From assembly GCF_012070565.1 (NCBI RefSeq), contig NZ_JAAQRO010000005.1:1-47179 (forward strand): a stretch of 47,179 nt of DNA. Reading direction: 5' to 3'. Positions 28,519 to 36,512 of this stretch are shown here, in pieces. The position numbers and the translations under genes are program-made. The stretch comes from Anaerosporobacter faecicola. Its GTDB lineage: Bacteria; Bacillota; Clostridia; Lachnospirales; Lachnospiraceae. The notes below the pieces were generated by a model that saw nothing but the letters and a program-made list of their open reading frames with translations, had not been told where the DNA came from and did no database searches. The first letter of the stretch is position 1, and each line of letters begins with the position of its first letter.

Positions 28519-30141
28519 CTATAATACTGCTTCTAAAAGCTTCTTGGTATATGCAGCCTTTGGAGAAGCAAAAACATCTTCGGTTTCTCCCTGCTCAACA
28601 ATCCTGCCATTATGCATAACCAAAACTCGATCACAAATTTCGTGAATCACGTTCATATCATGAGAAATGAATAAATATGTTAGATTATGTTTTCTCTTTA
28701 GATTCATTAACAAGGTAAGAATCTGCCGTTGTATGGTTACATCCAACGCCGACACCGCTTCATCGAGTACCACGAAACGGGATTGCAACATTAGGGCTGC
28801 TGCTATGCATACCCTTTGTCTTTGTCCACCACTTAATTGATGAATATAGCGTTTGCCAATCTCCTCGGATAACCCTACTTCCTGCAGTCGTTCCCGAACC
28901 AATTGCTTTCTCTCTTTCTTTTTGAACCCACCTTGGATTTTCAGAGGCTCTTCCAAAATCCATTCAATCCTCTTAGCCTGATTTAAGCTGCTATACGGAT
29001 CTTGGAATACCATCTGTGGTCTCGCTTCTTCACACTGTACATGACCTTCATAGGTAGATAACAGCCCAACAATTGCTTTGGCTAGGGTGGATTTTCCACT
29101 CCCACTTTCTCCTACAATCCCCACAACTTCTCCTGTATTAATATAGAAAGAAGCCTCTTGTACAATTTCTTTTCTCTCTCCTCGATGGATTCGTCCATTC
29201 TTATAATAGGAAACAGACAAATTCGACACCGTAAGCATCTTATCTGTAGACACATTCCCTATACCATTTGCATGATTGGATAATTCTTGTACGTTAACCG
29301 TCTGTTTATCCGCACTTTCCTTCTCATTCTCCTTGTTATGTTGCTTCTGCATTCTATTACGGTGAATGGAAGGAATCGCTTCTAATAATTTTATCGTATA
29401 TTCCTGCTTTGGATGATAGAGAATGTCCTCCACCTGTCCCTGTTCTACGATATTTCCTTCTGCCATAACGATTACTTGTTTACACATCGTTCGGATTACA
29501 CCAAGATCATGGGAAATAAGAATGATACTGACACCGTATTCTTCATTCATTTTCTTTAATAGTTCTAAGATCTGTGCCTGTACAGATACATCAAGCGCCG
29601 TTGTCGGTTCATCAGCAATCAATACTTTAGGTTTGCAAATCATTGCCATTGCGATCATGACTCTTTGTCTCATACCACCAGATAGTTCAAATGGATACTT
29701 GTCATATAACTCCTTCGGATTGCTTAACCCCACCTCTTCAAATGATTGATATGTCTTTTCCAGTCGTTCCTGTTTTGACAAATTCGTGTGTAATTTCAGC
29801 ATCTCGCTTACTTGATCACCAATCTTCATTACGGGGTTCAAACTGGTCATTGGTTCTTGAAAAACCATTGCTATTTCTTTCCCTAGATACGCTCTTCGCT
29901 CTTTTTCTGACATCCCAAGAAGATTTTTTCCTTCCAAGTTGATCTCTCCACTTGTAATACGGGCAGAATCTTTCTGCAATCCCATAATGGATAATGCGGT
30001 CATGGATTTTCCTGAACCAGACTCTCCTACTATGCCAAGAATCTCTCCTTTGTTAATATGAAAGGATATTTGATTGACTACTTGTTGCGTTGGTTTTGTA
30101 TCAACAAACCCAATGGTTAAATTCTTAACTTCCAATAACAT
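28519..30141 (-). CDS. Peptide ABC transporter, fused double ATPase (DppD-DppF type)
   Basis: About 540 aa holding two complete nucleotide-binding domains that are usually separate proteins. First: GESGSGKS (about 40), LSGGMRQR, ADEPTTALD. Second: GESGSGKS (about 344), LSGGQRQR, LDEAVSALD. A Lys/Asn/Glu-rich linker (about 260-305) joins them. It powers import through the two permeases encoded just upstream. The start at ATG 30141 has AAAGGAG eight bases before; the frame to 30165 does not. Last gene of the operon. Confidence 0.94.
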   Translation of the reverse strand: MLLEVKNLTIGFVDTKPTQQVVNQISFHINKGEILGIVGESGSGKSMTALSIMGLQKDSARITSGEINLEGKNLLGMSEKERRAYLGKEIAMVFQEPMTSLNPVMKIGDQVSEMLKLHTNLSKQERLEKTYQSFEEVGLSNPKELYDKYPFELSGGMRQRVMIAMAMICKPKVLIADEPTTALDVSVQAQILELLKKMNEEYGVSIILISHDLGVIRTMCKQVIVMAEGNIVEQGQVEDILYHPKQEYTIKLLEAIPSIHRNRMQKQHNKENEKESADKQTVNVQELSNHANGIGNVSTDKMLTVSNLSVSYYKNGRIHRGERKEIVQEASFYINTGEVVGIVGESGSGKSTLAKAIVGLLSTYEGHVQCEEARPQMVFQDPYSSLNQAKRIEWILEEPLKIQGGFKKKERKQLVRERLQEVGLSEEIGKRYIHQLSGGQRQRVCIAAALMLQSRFVVLDEAVSALDVTIQRQILTLLMNLKRKHNLTYLFISHDMNVIHEICDRVLVMHNGRIVEQGETEDVFASPKAAYTKKLLEAVL

Positions 30142-30167
30142 CGGATGAACTCCTTTCTTGGGCACGG

Positions 30168-30944
30168 TCAGCCTTCATTTACTAAACTTAATCCTAACAC
30201 GGTAATCACAATCATCACACCTGGTGCAATCGCATACCAAGGTGCGGAAAATAGATATGCTTGTGCTTCAGAAAGCATTCGTCCTAAACTGGCATCAGGT
30301 GGTTGCACACCTAGTCCAAGATAACTCATTCCTGCTTCTGCTAACACTGCATTATTAAAACCAATGGTAATCGTAGATACGAGAATCGGGCGAATATTTG
30401 GTAATATATGAAGAAATAGAATTCGAACATCACTCGCTCCCATTAATTTTGCTGTTTTTACATAATCCATCTCTTTTTGTACCATGTACTCACTTCGAAC
30501 AACACGAACAAAACTAGGAATGAAGACAATTCCAAGTGCCCATATGATTTTGTATTTTCCTATTCCAAACACACTTATGATGACCAAGGTTAACAGGATA
30601 CTCGGGAAAGAAGTAATTCCATCATTAATTCTCATAATGATTTGATCAATTCTTCCACCATAAAAACCTGTTAATGCACCTACCAATGTACCAATCGTTC
30701 CACCAATGGCCACGGTAGCAATGGCAACAAAGAAGGTTGTCCTACTTCCTTCCATCACACGGCTTAATAAGTCTCTACCAAAATTATCGGTTCCTAACCA
30801 ATGAAGCAAACTTGGAGCTTGGCTCTTTGCTGCTCCATTCATCGCATTAGGATCGTACGGTGTGTAGAATACGCCTATGATAACAAATAGTAGGACAATG
30901 CCAACCAATATTGCACCAATTATTCGGTTCCAACTGACTTTCAT
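30168..30944 (-). CDS. Peptide ABC transporter permease (DppC/OppC type)
   Basis: Inner-membrane permease of about 258 aa with an N-terminal TM segment, the GTDNFGRDLLSRV entry motif, and the EAA-type loop (LGASDVR-like, here MGASDVRILFLHILPN). It overlaps the upstream permease gene at TGATG, so coupling is tight; an alternative GTG start is three bases earlier. The C terminus ends LGLSLVNEG and lacks the roughly ten-residue LRDxLDP tail of most homologues. Confidence 0.93.
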   Translation of the reverse strand: MKVSWNRIIGAILVGIVLLFVIIGVFYTPYDPNAMNGAAKSQAPSLLHWLGTDNFGRDLLSRVMEGSRTTFFVAIATVAIGGTIGTLVGALTGFYGGRIDQIIMRINDGITSFPSILLTLVIISVFGIGKYKIIWALGIVFIPSFVRVVRSEYMVQKEMDYVKTAKLMGASDVRILFLHILPNIRPILVSTITIGFNNAVLAEAGMSYLGLGVQPPDASLGRMLSEAQAYLFSAPWYAIAPGVMIVITVLGLSLVNEG

Positions 30945-31897
30945 CACCTTGCACCTCCTTCTTTGCTGATCCGCGGATCAATAACCCGATAGAGGATATC
31001 TACAAGTAAATTAATCACCACAACAATGGTAGCAATATAGAGCACCACTGCTTGGACAACCGCATAATCTCGATTAGCAATTGCTACTACCAACAAACGT
31101 CCCATTCCAGGCAAGTTGAATACCTGCTCAATAATAATACTTCCCGCAAGAACATCTGCAATGATCATTCCAAGGAATGTAATAACAGGAATACACGCAT
31201 TTTTTAAAACATGCTTCACAAGGATTCCCCTCTTGGAGTTTCCTTTACTCTTCGCCGTTCTTACATATTCAAAATGCATCTGTCTGCGAATCGAACTTCG
31301 TAAGAACTTTACTGTCATTGCGATCTTTGGAATTGCCATTGCAATGGCTGGATAAATCAAATATGCAAAGAATTTTCCTTTATCTTCTTGAAAGCTTACA
31401 TAATTGCCCGGTATAAACCATTTCAAACATACACCAAATACCAAGGTTAAGATCATTCCTAAGAAAAATGGTGGAATTGCCATAAATGTCTGTGTTAAGA
31501 ATACCATCAAACGATCAAAGAACCCATCTTCCTTTTTTGCGGATAAGATTCCAATGGGAAAGGAAAATAAAAAAATCAATACGATGGAGATTGCCGCTAA
31601 CCAGATCGTAACGGTTAATCTTGTGGATAGTAGATTCCAAACAGGCATATTATACTGCGTCGATTCACCAAAATCGCCTTTTAGAACGCCTCCTAACCAT
31701 CTTCCATAACGAATAACGAGTGGATCATCTAAGCCTCTCTCATGGCGCAAGGCCTGAATTGCTTCAGGACTTGCATCCATACCGAGAGTACTCGATACAC
31801 TATCTCCAGGTATTACTTGGAAGGCAGTGAACGTGAATATTGTGACAAGGAACAATGTTATAATGAGAGTACTTATTTTTTTAAGAATATATTTCAT
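30944..31897 (-). CDS. Peptide ABC transporter permease (DppB/OppB type)
   Basis: A 317-aa permease starting with a TM helix and carrying the typical PGDSVSSTLG and RHERGLDDPLVIRY segments, six membrane helices, and the EAA loop (RTAKSKGNSKRGILVKHVLKN split over two parts). It forms the channel with the DppC-type partner. Start at 31897 with GGAAAGGTGG. Substrate-binding protein gene lies 20 bp upstream. Confidence 0.94.
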   Translation of the reverse strand: MKYILKKISTLIITLFLVTIFTFTAFQVIPGDSVSSTLGMDASPEAIQALRHERGLDDPLVIRYGRWLGGVLKGDFGESTQYNMPVWNLLSTRLTVTIWLAAISIVLIFLFSFPIGILSAKKEDGFFDRLMVFLTQTFMAIPPFFLGMILTLVFGVCLKWFIPGNYVSFQEDKGKFFAYLIYPAIAMAIPKIAMTVKFLRSSIRRQMHFEYVRTAKSKGNSKRGILVKHVLKNACIPVITFLGMIIADVLAGSIIIEQVFNLPGMGRLLVVAIANRDYAVVQAVVLYIATIVVVINLLVDILYRVIDPRISKEGGAR

Positions 31898-31917
31898 CGT
31901 TGCACCACCTTTCCTTC

Positions 31918-33522
31918 CTATTCTGAGATATAGTATACTTTCGCCATATCCTGTACATAAACTGGATAGAACGTATAACCTGCTAACTTCTTATTCACCG
32001 CAACTAATAGAGGTGGATCCTGAATGTATGCAGATGCCGCATCCTGTGTGAGATATGCTTGTAATTGTTTATAATATTCTACTTTTTCTTCATCAACTGT
32101 ACTTGCAATTGCTTTTGCAAATGTTTCATCAAATTGTTCGTTTTTGTAGTTGATGAAATTATTCTTTGCAGTTGACACGAAGCGTTCTACGGAATCTCTT
32201 GGTGCTAAATTGGAATCCAGACCAATGATTGTTGCTTCATAATTTCTTCCATTGTATACATCTTCTAACCAGCCGTTCCACTCTACCTGCTGAATCTTCG
32301 CTGTGATTCCAACTGCTTTTAGTTGTTCCACAAGAATCTGTGCGGTATCCACATGGTACTGATAATTGGAAGGAACCGTAATAGTAAAGGTAAATCCATT
32401 CCCATAACCAGCTTCTGCTAATAATTCTTTTGCTTTGTCTACATTGTAATCATACGTACCTGTAAGATCCGTATTGTAGTACTTTGTAAATGCAGGGAAC
32501 ATGTTGGTATCTATGATCGTACCTCTTCCCCCCGCTACCATATCTAGAATTGCTTGACGATCCAATGCATAGCATACTGCCTGACGAACCTTTTCATCTG
32601 TAAATGGTTCTGCTGCATTATTTAGAAATAATGCTTGTACCAGATTCATATTTCCTTCTGCTATGTTATACGTATCTGGTAATTGATTCGCTTGGTCGTC
32701 TGTCAAATATGGGAAGATATCAATGGAACCAGCCATTAATTCCATAAATGCAGAATCGGTATTGGCAGAGATTTTAAAGGTAACCTGATCAAGGTATGCT
32801 TGTTCTCCCCAATATGCTTCGTTCTTTTCGATTATGAAACTTTCCAATGGTGCATAAGAAACGAATTTGAATGGTCCCGTTCCCATTGGCTGTGTATCCA
32901 GTTTATCGTAATTCGCTGGAACAATTGCACAAGTTAGGTAAGGAAGAATTTCTGTATCTCCCTTCTCTAATTTTAATTGAACGGTTTTCTCATCAAGTAT
33001 ATTCACTTCTTTTACATTAGAAAGCGCCGATTCCACTTTAACAGACGGATCCGTCTCCTCAAGCAAACCAGCGCAACGTTCGATCGAATATTTTATATCC
33101 TCTGCTGTTACTGCATCACCATTATGGAATGTAATTCCTTCGCGGATGGAAAAGGTATATTCCTTTCCATCTTCTGATACTTGGTAATCGCTTGCAACAG
33201 CTGGAACTAAATCACCATTTTCATTCGGTTTAACTAAACCTTCATAAACATTGAATAAGACTTCATTAGTTCCTGCCGCAACTGCTTTGTGTGGGTCAAG
33301 ACTATCTAGATCCTGTGTAATTCCTACTACAATAGAGCCGCCATAGATTGGTGTAACTTCACCATCTGCATCCTGTCCAGACTCCTTAGAAGATGTATCA
33401 TCTGTAGTCGGCGCCTTGTTTGTATTCTCCTGTGACTTATCGCCTTTGCATCCAGAAAGTGCAACAGTACATACGAGAATGACGAACATTACTAGGTATT
33501 TTGAAAAATGTTTGTTTTTCAC
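31918..33522 (-). CDS. Peptide-binding lipoprotein (SBP family 5)
   Basis: A 534-aa extracellular solute-binding protein. Signal peptide with lipobox LSGC (Cys25 is the predicted lipid-modified residue), then a Ser/Thr/Asp linker, then the family 5 fold (GTGPFKF, DxxKAKELLAEAGY). It delivers oligopeptides, or possibly nickel or another small ligand, to the permeases. Start is GTG at 33522 behind AAGGAGG. First gene of the four-gene transporter operon, with a promoter about 80 bp upstream. Confidence 0.94.
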   Translation of the reverse strand: MKNKHFSKYLVMFVILVCTVALSGCKGDKSQENTNKAPTTDDTSSKESGQDADGEVTPIYGGSIVVGITQDLDSLDPHKAVAAGTNEVLFNVYEGLVKPNENGDLVPAVASDYQVSEDGKEYTFSIREGITFHNGDAVTAEDIKYSIERCAGLLEETDPSVKVESALSNVKEVNILDEKTVQLKLEKGDTEILPYLTCAIVPANYDKLDTQPMGTGPFKFVSYAPLESFIIEKNEAYWGEQAYLDQVTFKISANTDSAFMELMAGSIDIFPYLTDDQANQLPDTYNIAEGNMNLVQALFLNNAAEPFTDEKVRQAVCYALDRQAILDMVAGGRGTIIDTNMFPAFTKYYNTDLTGTYDYNVDKAKELLAEAGYGNGFTFTITVPSNYQYHVDTAQILVEQLKAVGITAKIQQVEWNGWLEDVYNGRNYEATIIGLDSNLAPRDSVERFVSTAKNNFINYKNEQFDETFAKAIASTVDEEKVEYYKQLQAYLTQDAASAYIQDPPLLVAVNKKLAGYTFYPVYVQDMAKVYYISE

Positions 33523-33589
33523 ATTAGCCTCCTTGTTTGCCGAAGCAAACCTTTCGATAATATTCTCCCATTATTCATTTGTCGATACT

Positions 33590-33618
33590 ATCATATATTT
33601 TTTTTTAACAAGAATCAA
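33590..33618 (-). promoter_or_regulatory. Promoter of the peptide transporter operon
   Basis: Minus strand TTGATT (33618-33613), 17-bp spacer rich in A, TATGAT (33595-33590), about 70 bp upstream of the lipoprotein start. Confidence 0.65.
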
Positions 33619-33650
33619 GTAAATTTGTAGAGGTACGCAAAAAAATGCAA

Positions 33651-34814
33651 TTACTGCTTACTATTATATTCCATAACATACCCAATTAACAGCTGCGCAG
33701 ACACCAAAACTGCACGTTCATCAATATTAAAACACTCATGATGATTTGGATATGCTCTGCCTAATTCTTCATTACCCCCACCAACAAATGCAAATGCTCC
33801 TGGGATATGTTGCTGATAGATGGAAAAGTCCTCGCCTAACATCATCTTAGGAACGGAAATAATTTCTGTCGAATTAAATAACTTCTTGGCAGCATTCAAG
33901 GCTGTCGCCGTTACATTCCTATCGTTCATAACAACTGGATGCAAGGAACGTAGGTATTCTACATGTGCGGTTGCACTATAAGCCGATGCAGTATTATAAG
34001 CAATTCGCTTAACAGATTGTTCAATGTGTTTGCAGTCTACTGTAGAAAATGTTCTAGCAGTTCCTTCTATATATGCTTCTCCAGAAATTACATTATGCTG
34101 GGTGCCAGAAACAAAATGTCCTACCGTAACCACCGCACTATTCACAGGATCAAATTCCCTACTAATAATAGATTGCAGATTGATTACGGTAGCCGCACCT
34201 GCAACTGTTGCATCCACACATTGTTGTGGTTTCCCTGCATGTCCTGATTTTCCTGTTATTCGAATTCGAAAGATATCCGATGCTGCCATTCTTGGACCTT
34301 CCTCTATAGATATTTTGCCACAAGGTATGTCACCAAATACATGCAATCCAAAGATTTCTTCGACATCATCAAGATGACCGCCATCACAGATTGCTTTTGC
34401 TCCCAGACAGTTCTCTTCCGAGGGTTGAAAAATCAATTTTACCGTACATTTTAGGGTATCTTCATATTTTTTAAGAATTTCAGCAGCTCCTAACATGGCT
34501 GCCATATGTGCATCATGCCCACAGGCATGCATGAGTCCTTCTGTTTTGGACTTATATGTAACACCGGTCTTCTCGGTAATCCGTAATGCATCCATATCAC
34601 ACCGTAATGCAATTACATGTGGTCCATGACCAACAAATCCGATTACACCTGTTTGTGCTGCTGTCACGAAGGGAATCTCCATGACAGTCAGTTCTTCTTT
34701 AATTCGTTTTGACGTTTCATATTCCTGCATCCCGAGTTCGGGATTCATATGAAAATGCTTTCTTAATCGGATCATGTAATTGCTGATGAGATCGACTTCC
34801 TTTTTTATCTCCAT
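33651..34814 (-). CDS. M20 family amidohydrolase/peptidase
   Basis: A 387-aa metal-dependent hydrolase of the aminoacylase/carboxypeptidase type. It shows RKHFHMNPELGMQEYET at the N terminus, the metal-binding HACGHDAHMA (about 97-106), PSEENCLGA around the catalytic Glu, a dimerisation domain in the middle, and a late GEDFSIY. It would cleave N-acyl amino acids or small peptides in the cytosol. Position just upstream of the peptide transporter suggests peptide use. Its start overlaps the end of the upstream low-complexity protein by 10 bp, with GGAG eight bases before ATG. Confidence 0.93.
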   Translation of the reverse strand: MEIKKEVDLISNYMIRLRKHFHMNPELGMQEYETSKRIKEELTVMEIPFVTAAQTGVIGFVGHGPHVIALRCDMDALRITEKTGVTYKSKTEGLMHACGHDAHMAAMLGAAEILKKYEDTLKCTVKLIFQPSEENCLGAKAICDGGHLDDVEEIFGLHVFGDIPCGKISIEEGPRMAASDIFRIRITGKSGHAGKPQQCVDATVAGAATVINLQSIISREFDPVNSAVVTVGHFVSGTQHNVISGEAYIEGTARTFSTVDCKHIEQSVKRIAYNTASAYSATAHVEYLRSLHPVVMNDRNVTATALNAAKKLFNSTEIISVPKMMLGEDFSIYQQHIPGAFAFVGGGNEELGRAYPNHHECFNIDERAVLVSAQLLIGYVMEYNSKQ

Positions 34815-35485
34815 CTCTCCAACTCCTCTTTATGATAGATTGGGGTAAAATCATCACTATCTGTACAGAAGAAACCGCCATTTTCCTGTATCATGGAAAG
34901 GAACCAGTCTACTGCTTGTGATTTGCACTCTTCTAACATCATTACTTCATATATAACTTTAACATCCATTTCTTCAAGAAATTCTCGATCACTTTCCGAA
35001 TCAAATGACTCGTATTCACATTCTTGAAAGTCAATACTTTTTCCTTCACCAAATTCAATGGAGGATATACCAAGTTCTGGCCAAACTTGAATCTCCATTC
35101 CCTTTTCTTCTTGAATCGGAGCAAGGATCTGTTTGCAATCCAATTCTTTTGTTGCCATATAGAACAGATTCATCTCCACTGGTTTTTTCAGCTTTCCAAT
35201 GATCTTTCCTTTTTTCTCTGCAGTATTCTTCTGTACATTGGTCTTTTTTATAAAACTGTTTGTATTCTTATTGTTTGTAGACTTACCATTTGTATTTTTA
35301 CTGTTTGTACTTTTATTTACAGTCTTTCCATTAGCACTTTTACTACTCGCATTCTTGTTGTTTTCGTTTTTGTTACTAGTACTCTTTTTCTTCTTCCCAT
35401 CAGTAATATAACGATCCCAATCAATCTGTTTTCCTTTCATTATCCCTTGTTTGCTTGTATTTTGTTTATTTGTACTTTGTTTCAT
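34805..35485 (-). CDS. Low-complexity Asn/Lys/Ser-rich protein of unknown function
   Basis: Unrecognised 226-aa protein. Residues about 30-95 consist almost only of Asn, Lys, Ser, Thr and Gly with near-repeats such as NSKNTNGKSTNNKNTNS, and are likely disordered and strongly positive. Residues 100-226 form an acidic domain with conserved-looking aromatic residues, ending in YHKEELERWR. No signal peptide or TM helix is seen. The stop overlaps the M20 peptidase start, so the two are co-translated. Start at 35485 with GGAGAAAG; ATG 35440 is an alternative. Confidence 0.75.
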   Translation of the reverse strand: MKQSTNKQNTSKQGIMKGKQIDWDRYITDGKKKKSTSNKNENNKNASSKSANGKTVNKSTNSKNTNGKSTNNKNTNSFIKKTNVQKNTAEKKGKIIGKLKKPVEMNLFYMATKELDCKQILAPIQEEKGMEIQVWPELGISSIEFGEGKSIDFQECEYESFDSESDREFLEEMDVKVIYEVMMLEECKSQAVDWFLSMIQENGGFFCTDSDDFTPIYHKEELERWR

Positions 35486-35563
35486 TCTTTCTCCATTCTT
35501 CCTGTTATTATACTCAAATTTGATAAACCTACGAATCTAGTTGCTCCTACCATTTACTGATTC

Positions 35564-35668
35564 GGGTGTCAAAAGCCCTACATAAAAATTACTTACGTCA
35601 ATTTGTACAAACAACAACCTATTGCATGTAATGTAGGACATAGTATTAAATTCAGGCTTTTGACACCC
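35564..35668. repeat. MITE-like element with 14-bp terminal inverted repeats
   Basis: Perfect 14-bp inverted ends (35564-35577 and 35655-35668) bound about 105 bp. A second inner pair (35577-35583 with 35631-35637) is also inverted. There is no coding frame and no clear target duplication. It could be a miniature transposable element or a structured RNA. Confidence 0.5.
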
Positions 35669-35776
35669 AAACCAAAAATTTATTCTTTTACCATCATAAC
35701 ACACTCCGAAAACCTTGCCTAGGTATGGCTTTATTAATCAACGAAAATTTAATTCATAATTATTTTAAAAAACTAT

Positions 35777-35804
35777 TTGACAAAACATGCTTTTGATGTA
35801 TAAT
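35777..35804 (+). promoter_or_regulatory. Strong sigma-A promoter for glnK
   Basis: Perfect consensus boxes: TTGACA (35777-35782), 16-bp spacer, TATAAT (35799-35804). Transcription should start near 35811, only about 15 bases before a terminator stem. Confidence 0.85.
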
Positions 35805-35824
35805 AAGACACATAAAAAGCGAAG

Positions 35825-35858
35825 GCGTTTCTTATATGACATAAGAAGCGCTTTTTTT
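35825..35858 (+). terminator. Leader terminator upstream of glnK
   Basis: A 10-bp stem (35825-35834 with 35842-35851, one G-U) followed by seven T (35852-35858). It lies between the promoter and the glnK ribosome site, so full-length glnK mRNA requires readthrough. Confidence 0.82.
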
Positions 35859-35926
35859 ATTTGTTAGGGATATCCTTACATTCCTAGATTGCATCATGTA
35901 TGTTAATAAAATGAGGAGGTAGTTTT

Positions 35927-36265
35927 ATGAAAAAACTTGAGATGATTATTAAGCCAGAAAAACTGGAAGACTTGAAAACAATACTTGATGAATGTCATGC
36001 AAGTGGTATTATGATCACAAATATCATGGGATATGGTAATCAAAAAGGTTACAAACAGGTATATCGTGGTGCAGAATACAATGTGAACCTTTTACCAAAA
36101 GTAAAAGTCGAAACCGTTGTTACGGATGACATCGCTGAACATATCGTAGAAAAAGTAGTAAAAGAGATTAACACTGGTAATTACGGAGATGGTAAGATCT
36201 TTATTTATGATGTAGAGGATGCCGTTCGTATTCGTACTGGTGAACGTGGTACAGAGGCTCTTTAG
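35927..36265 (+). CDS. glnK: PII nitrogen regulatory protein (GlnK/GlnB family)
   Basis: Small trimeric signal protein of 112 aa that senses ATP/ADP and 2-oxoglutarate. The T-loop is intact with the uridylylation-site Tyr51 in RGAEYNVNLLPKVKVE. The B-loop TGNYGDGKIF and C-loop VRIRTGERG are standard. Being next to amtB, it most likely gates that ammonium channel, hence glnK. Start at 35927 behind AGGAGG. Whether Tyr51 is modified in this organism cannot be told. Confidence 0.95.
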   Translation: MKKLEMIIKPEKLEDLKTILDECHASGIMITNIMGYGNQKGYKQVYRGAEYNVNLLPKVKVETVVTDDIAEHIVEKVVKEINTGNYGDGKIFIYDVEDAVRIRTGERGTEAL

Positions 36266-36351
36266 TATCATTTCAAATTGTTAATAACCTTACATATTAA
36301 TATATATTCGTATGCATGAATTGTTTCGTTGCCTTGCAACTCTCACAATTC

Positions 36352-36396
36352 TGAAACATTTGCAATCCGCGCAGCTACGCTACTGTTCATGTTTCA
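36352..36396 (+). promoter_or_regulatory. Hairpin in the amtB leader
   Basis: 8-bp inverted arms (TGAAACAT and ATGTTTCA) enclose about 29 bases with a small GCG/CGC stem. It lies between the glnK stop and the amtB leader terminator and could take part in a switch. Confidence 0.4.
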
Positions 36397-36422
36397 TAAG
36401 TTAACACGTCATATCGTTTATC

Positions 36423-36473
36423 AAAGGAGATAACGAATCGTCACTTAGGTGGCGACTAGTTATCTCCTTTTTT
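36423..36473 (+). terminator. Leader terminator between glnK and amtB
   Basis: Perfect 12-bp outer stem (36423-36434 with 36459-36470) continued by an inner stem around a TTAG loop, then T to 36473. Only 39 bp separate it from the amtB start, too little for a promoter. An alternative hairpin at about 36412-36433, with the six-base loop AAAGGA, uses the same 5' arm and would prevent termination. Confidence 0.88.
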
Positions 36474-36512
36474 GTAGGGTCTAGAACAGATCAAATTAAG
36501 GGAGGATTTATT

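Larger units (their letters stand above)
35486..35926. other. 440-bp divergent intergenic region upstream of glnK
   Basis: It holds, in order, a MITE-like inverted repeat (35564-35668), a strong promoter (35777-35804), and an early terminator (35825-35858), each listed separately. The rest is AT-rich without features I can support. Confidence 0.7.

Noticed and set aside
35024-35560. 178-codon plus-strand frame opposite the low-complexity protein
   Set aside because: Phe/Leu/Ile-rich mirror of the Asn/Lys codons on the other strand; no ribosome site.
35811-35858. ANTAR target in the glnK leader
   Set aside because: The leader is too short for two hexaloop hairpins and no matching loop forms a stable stem.
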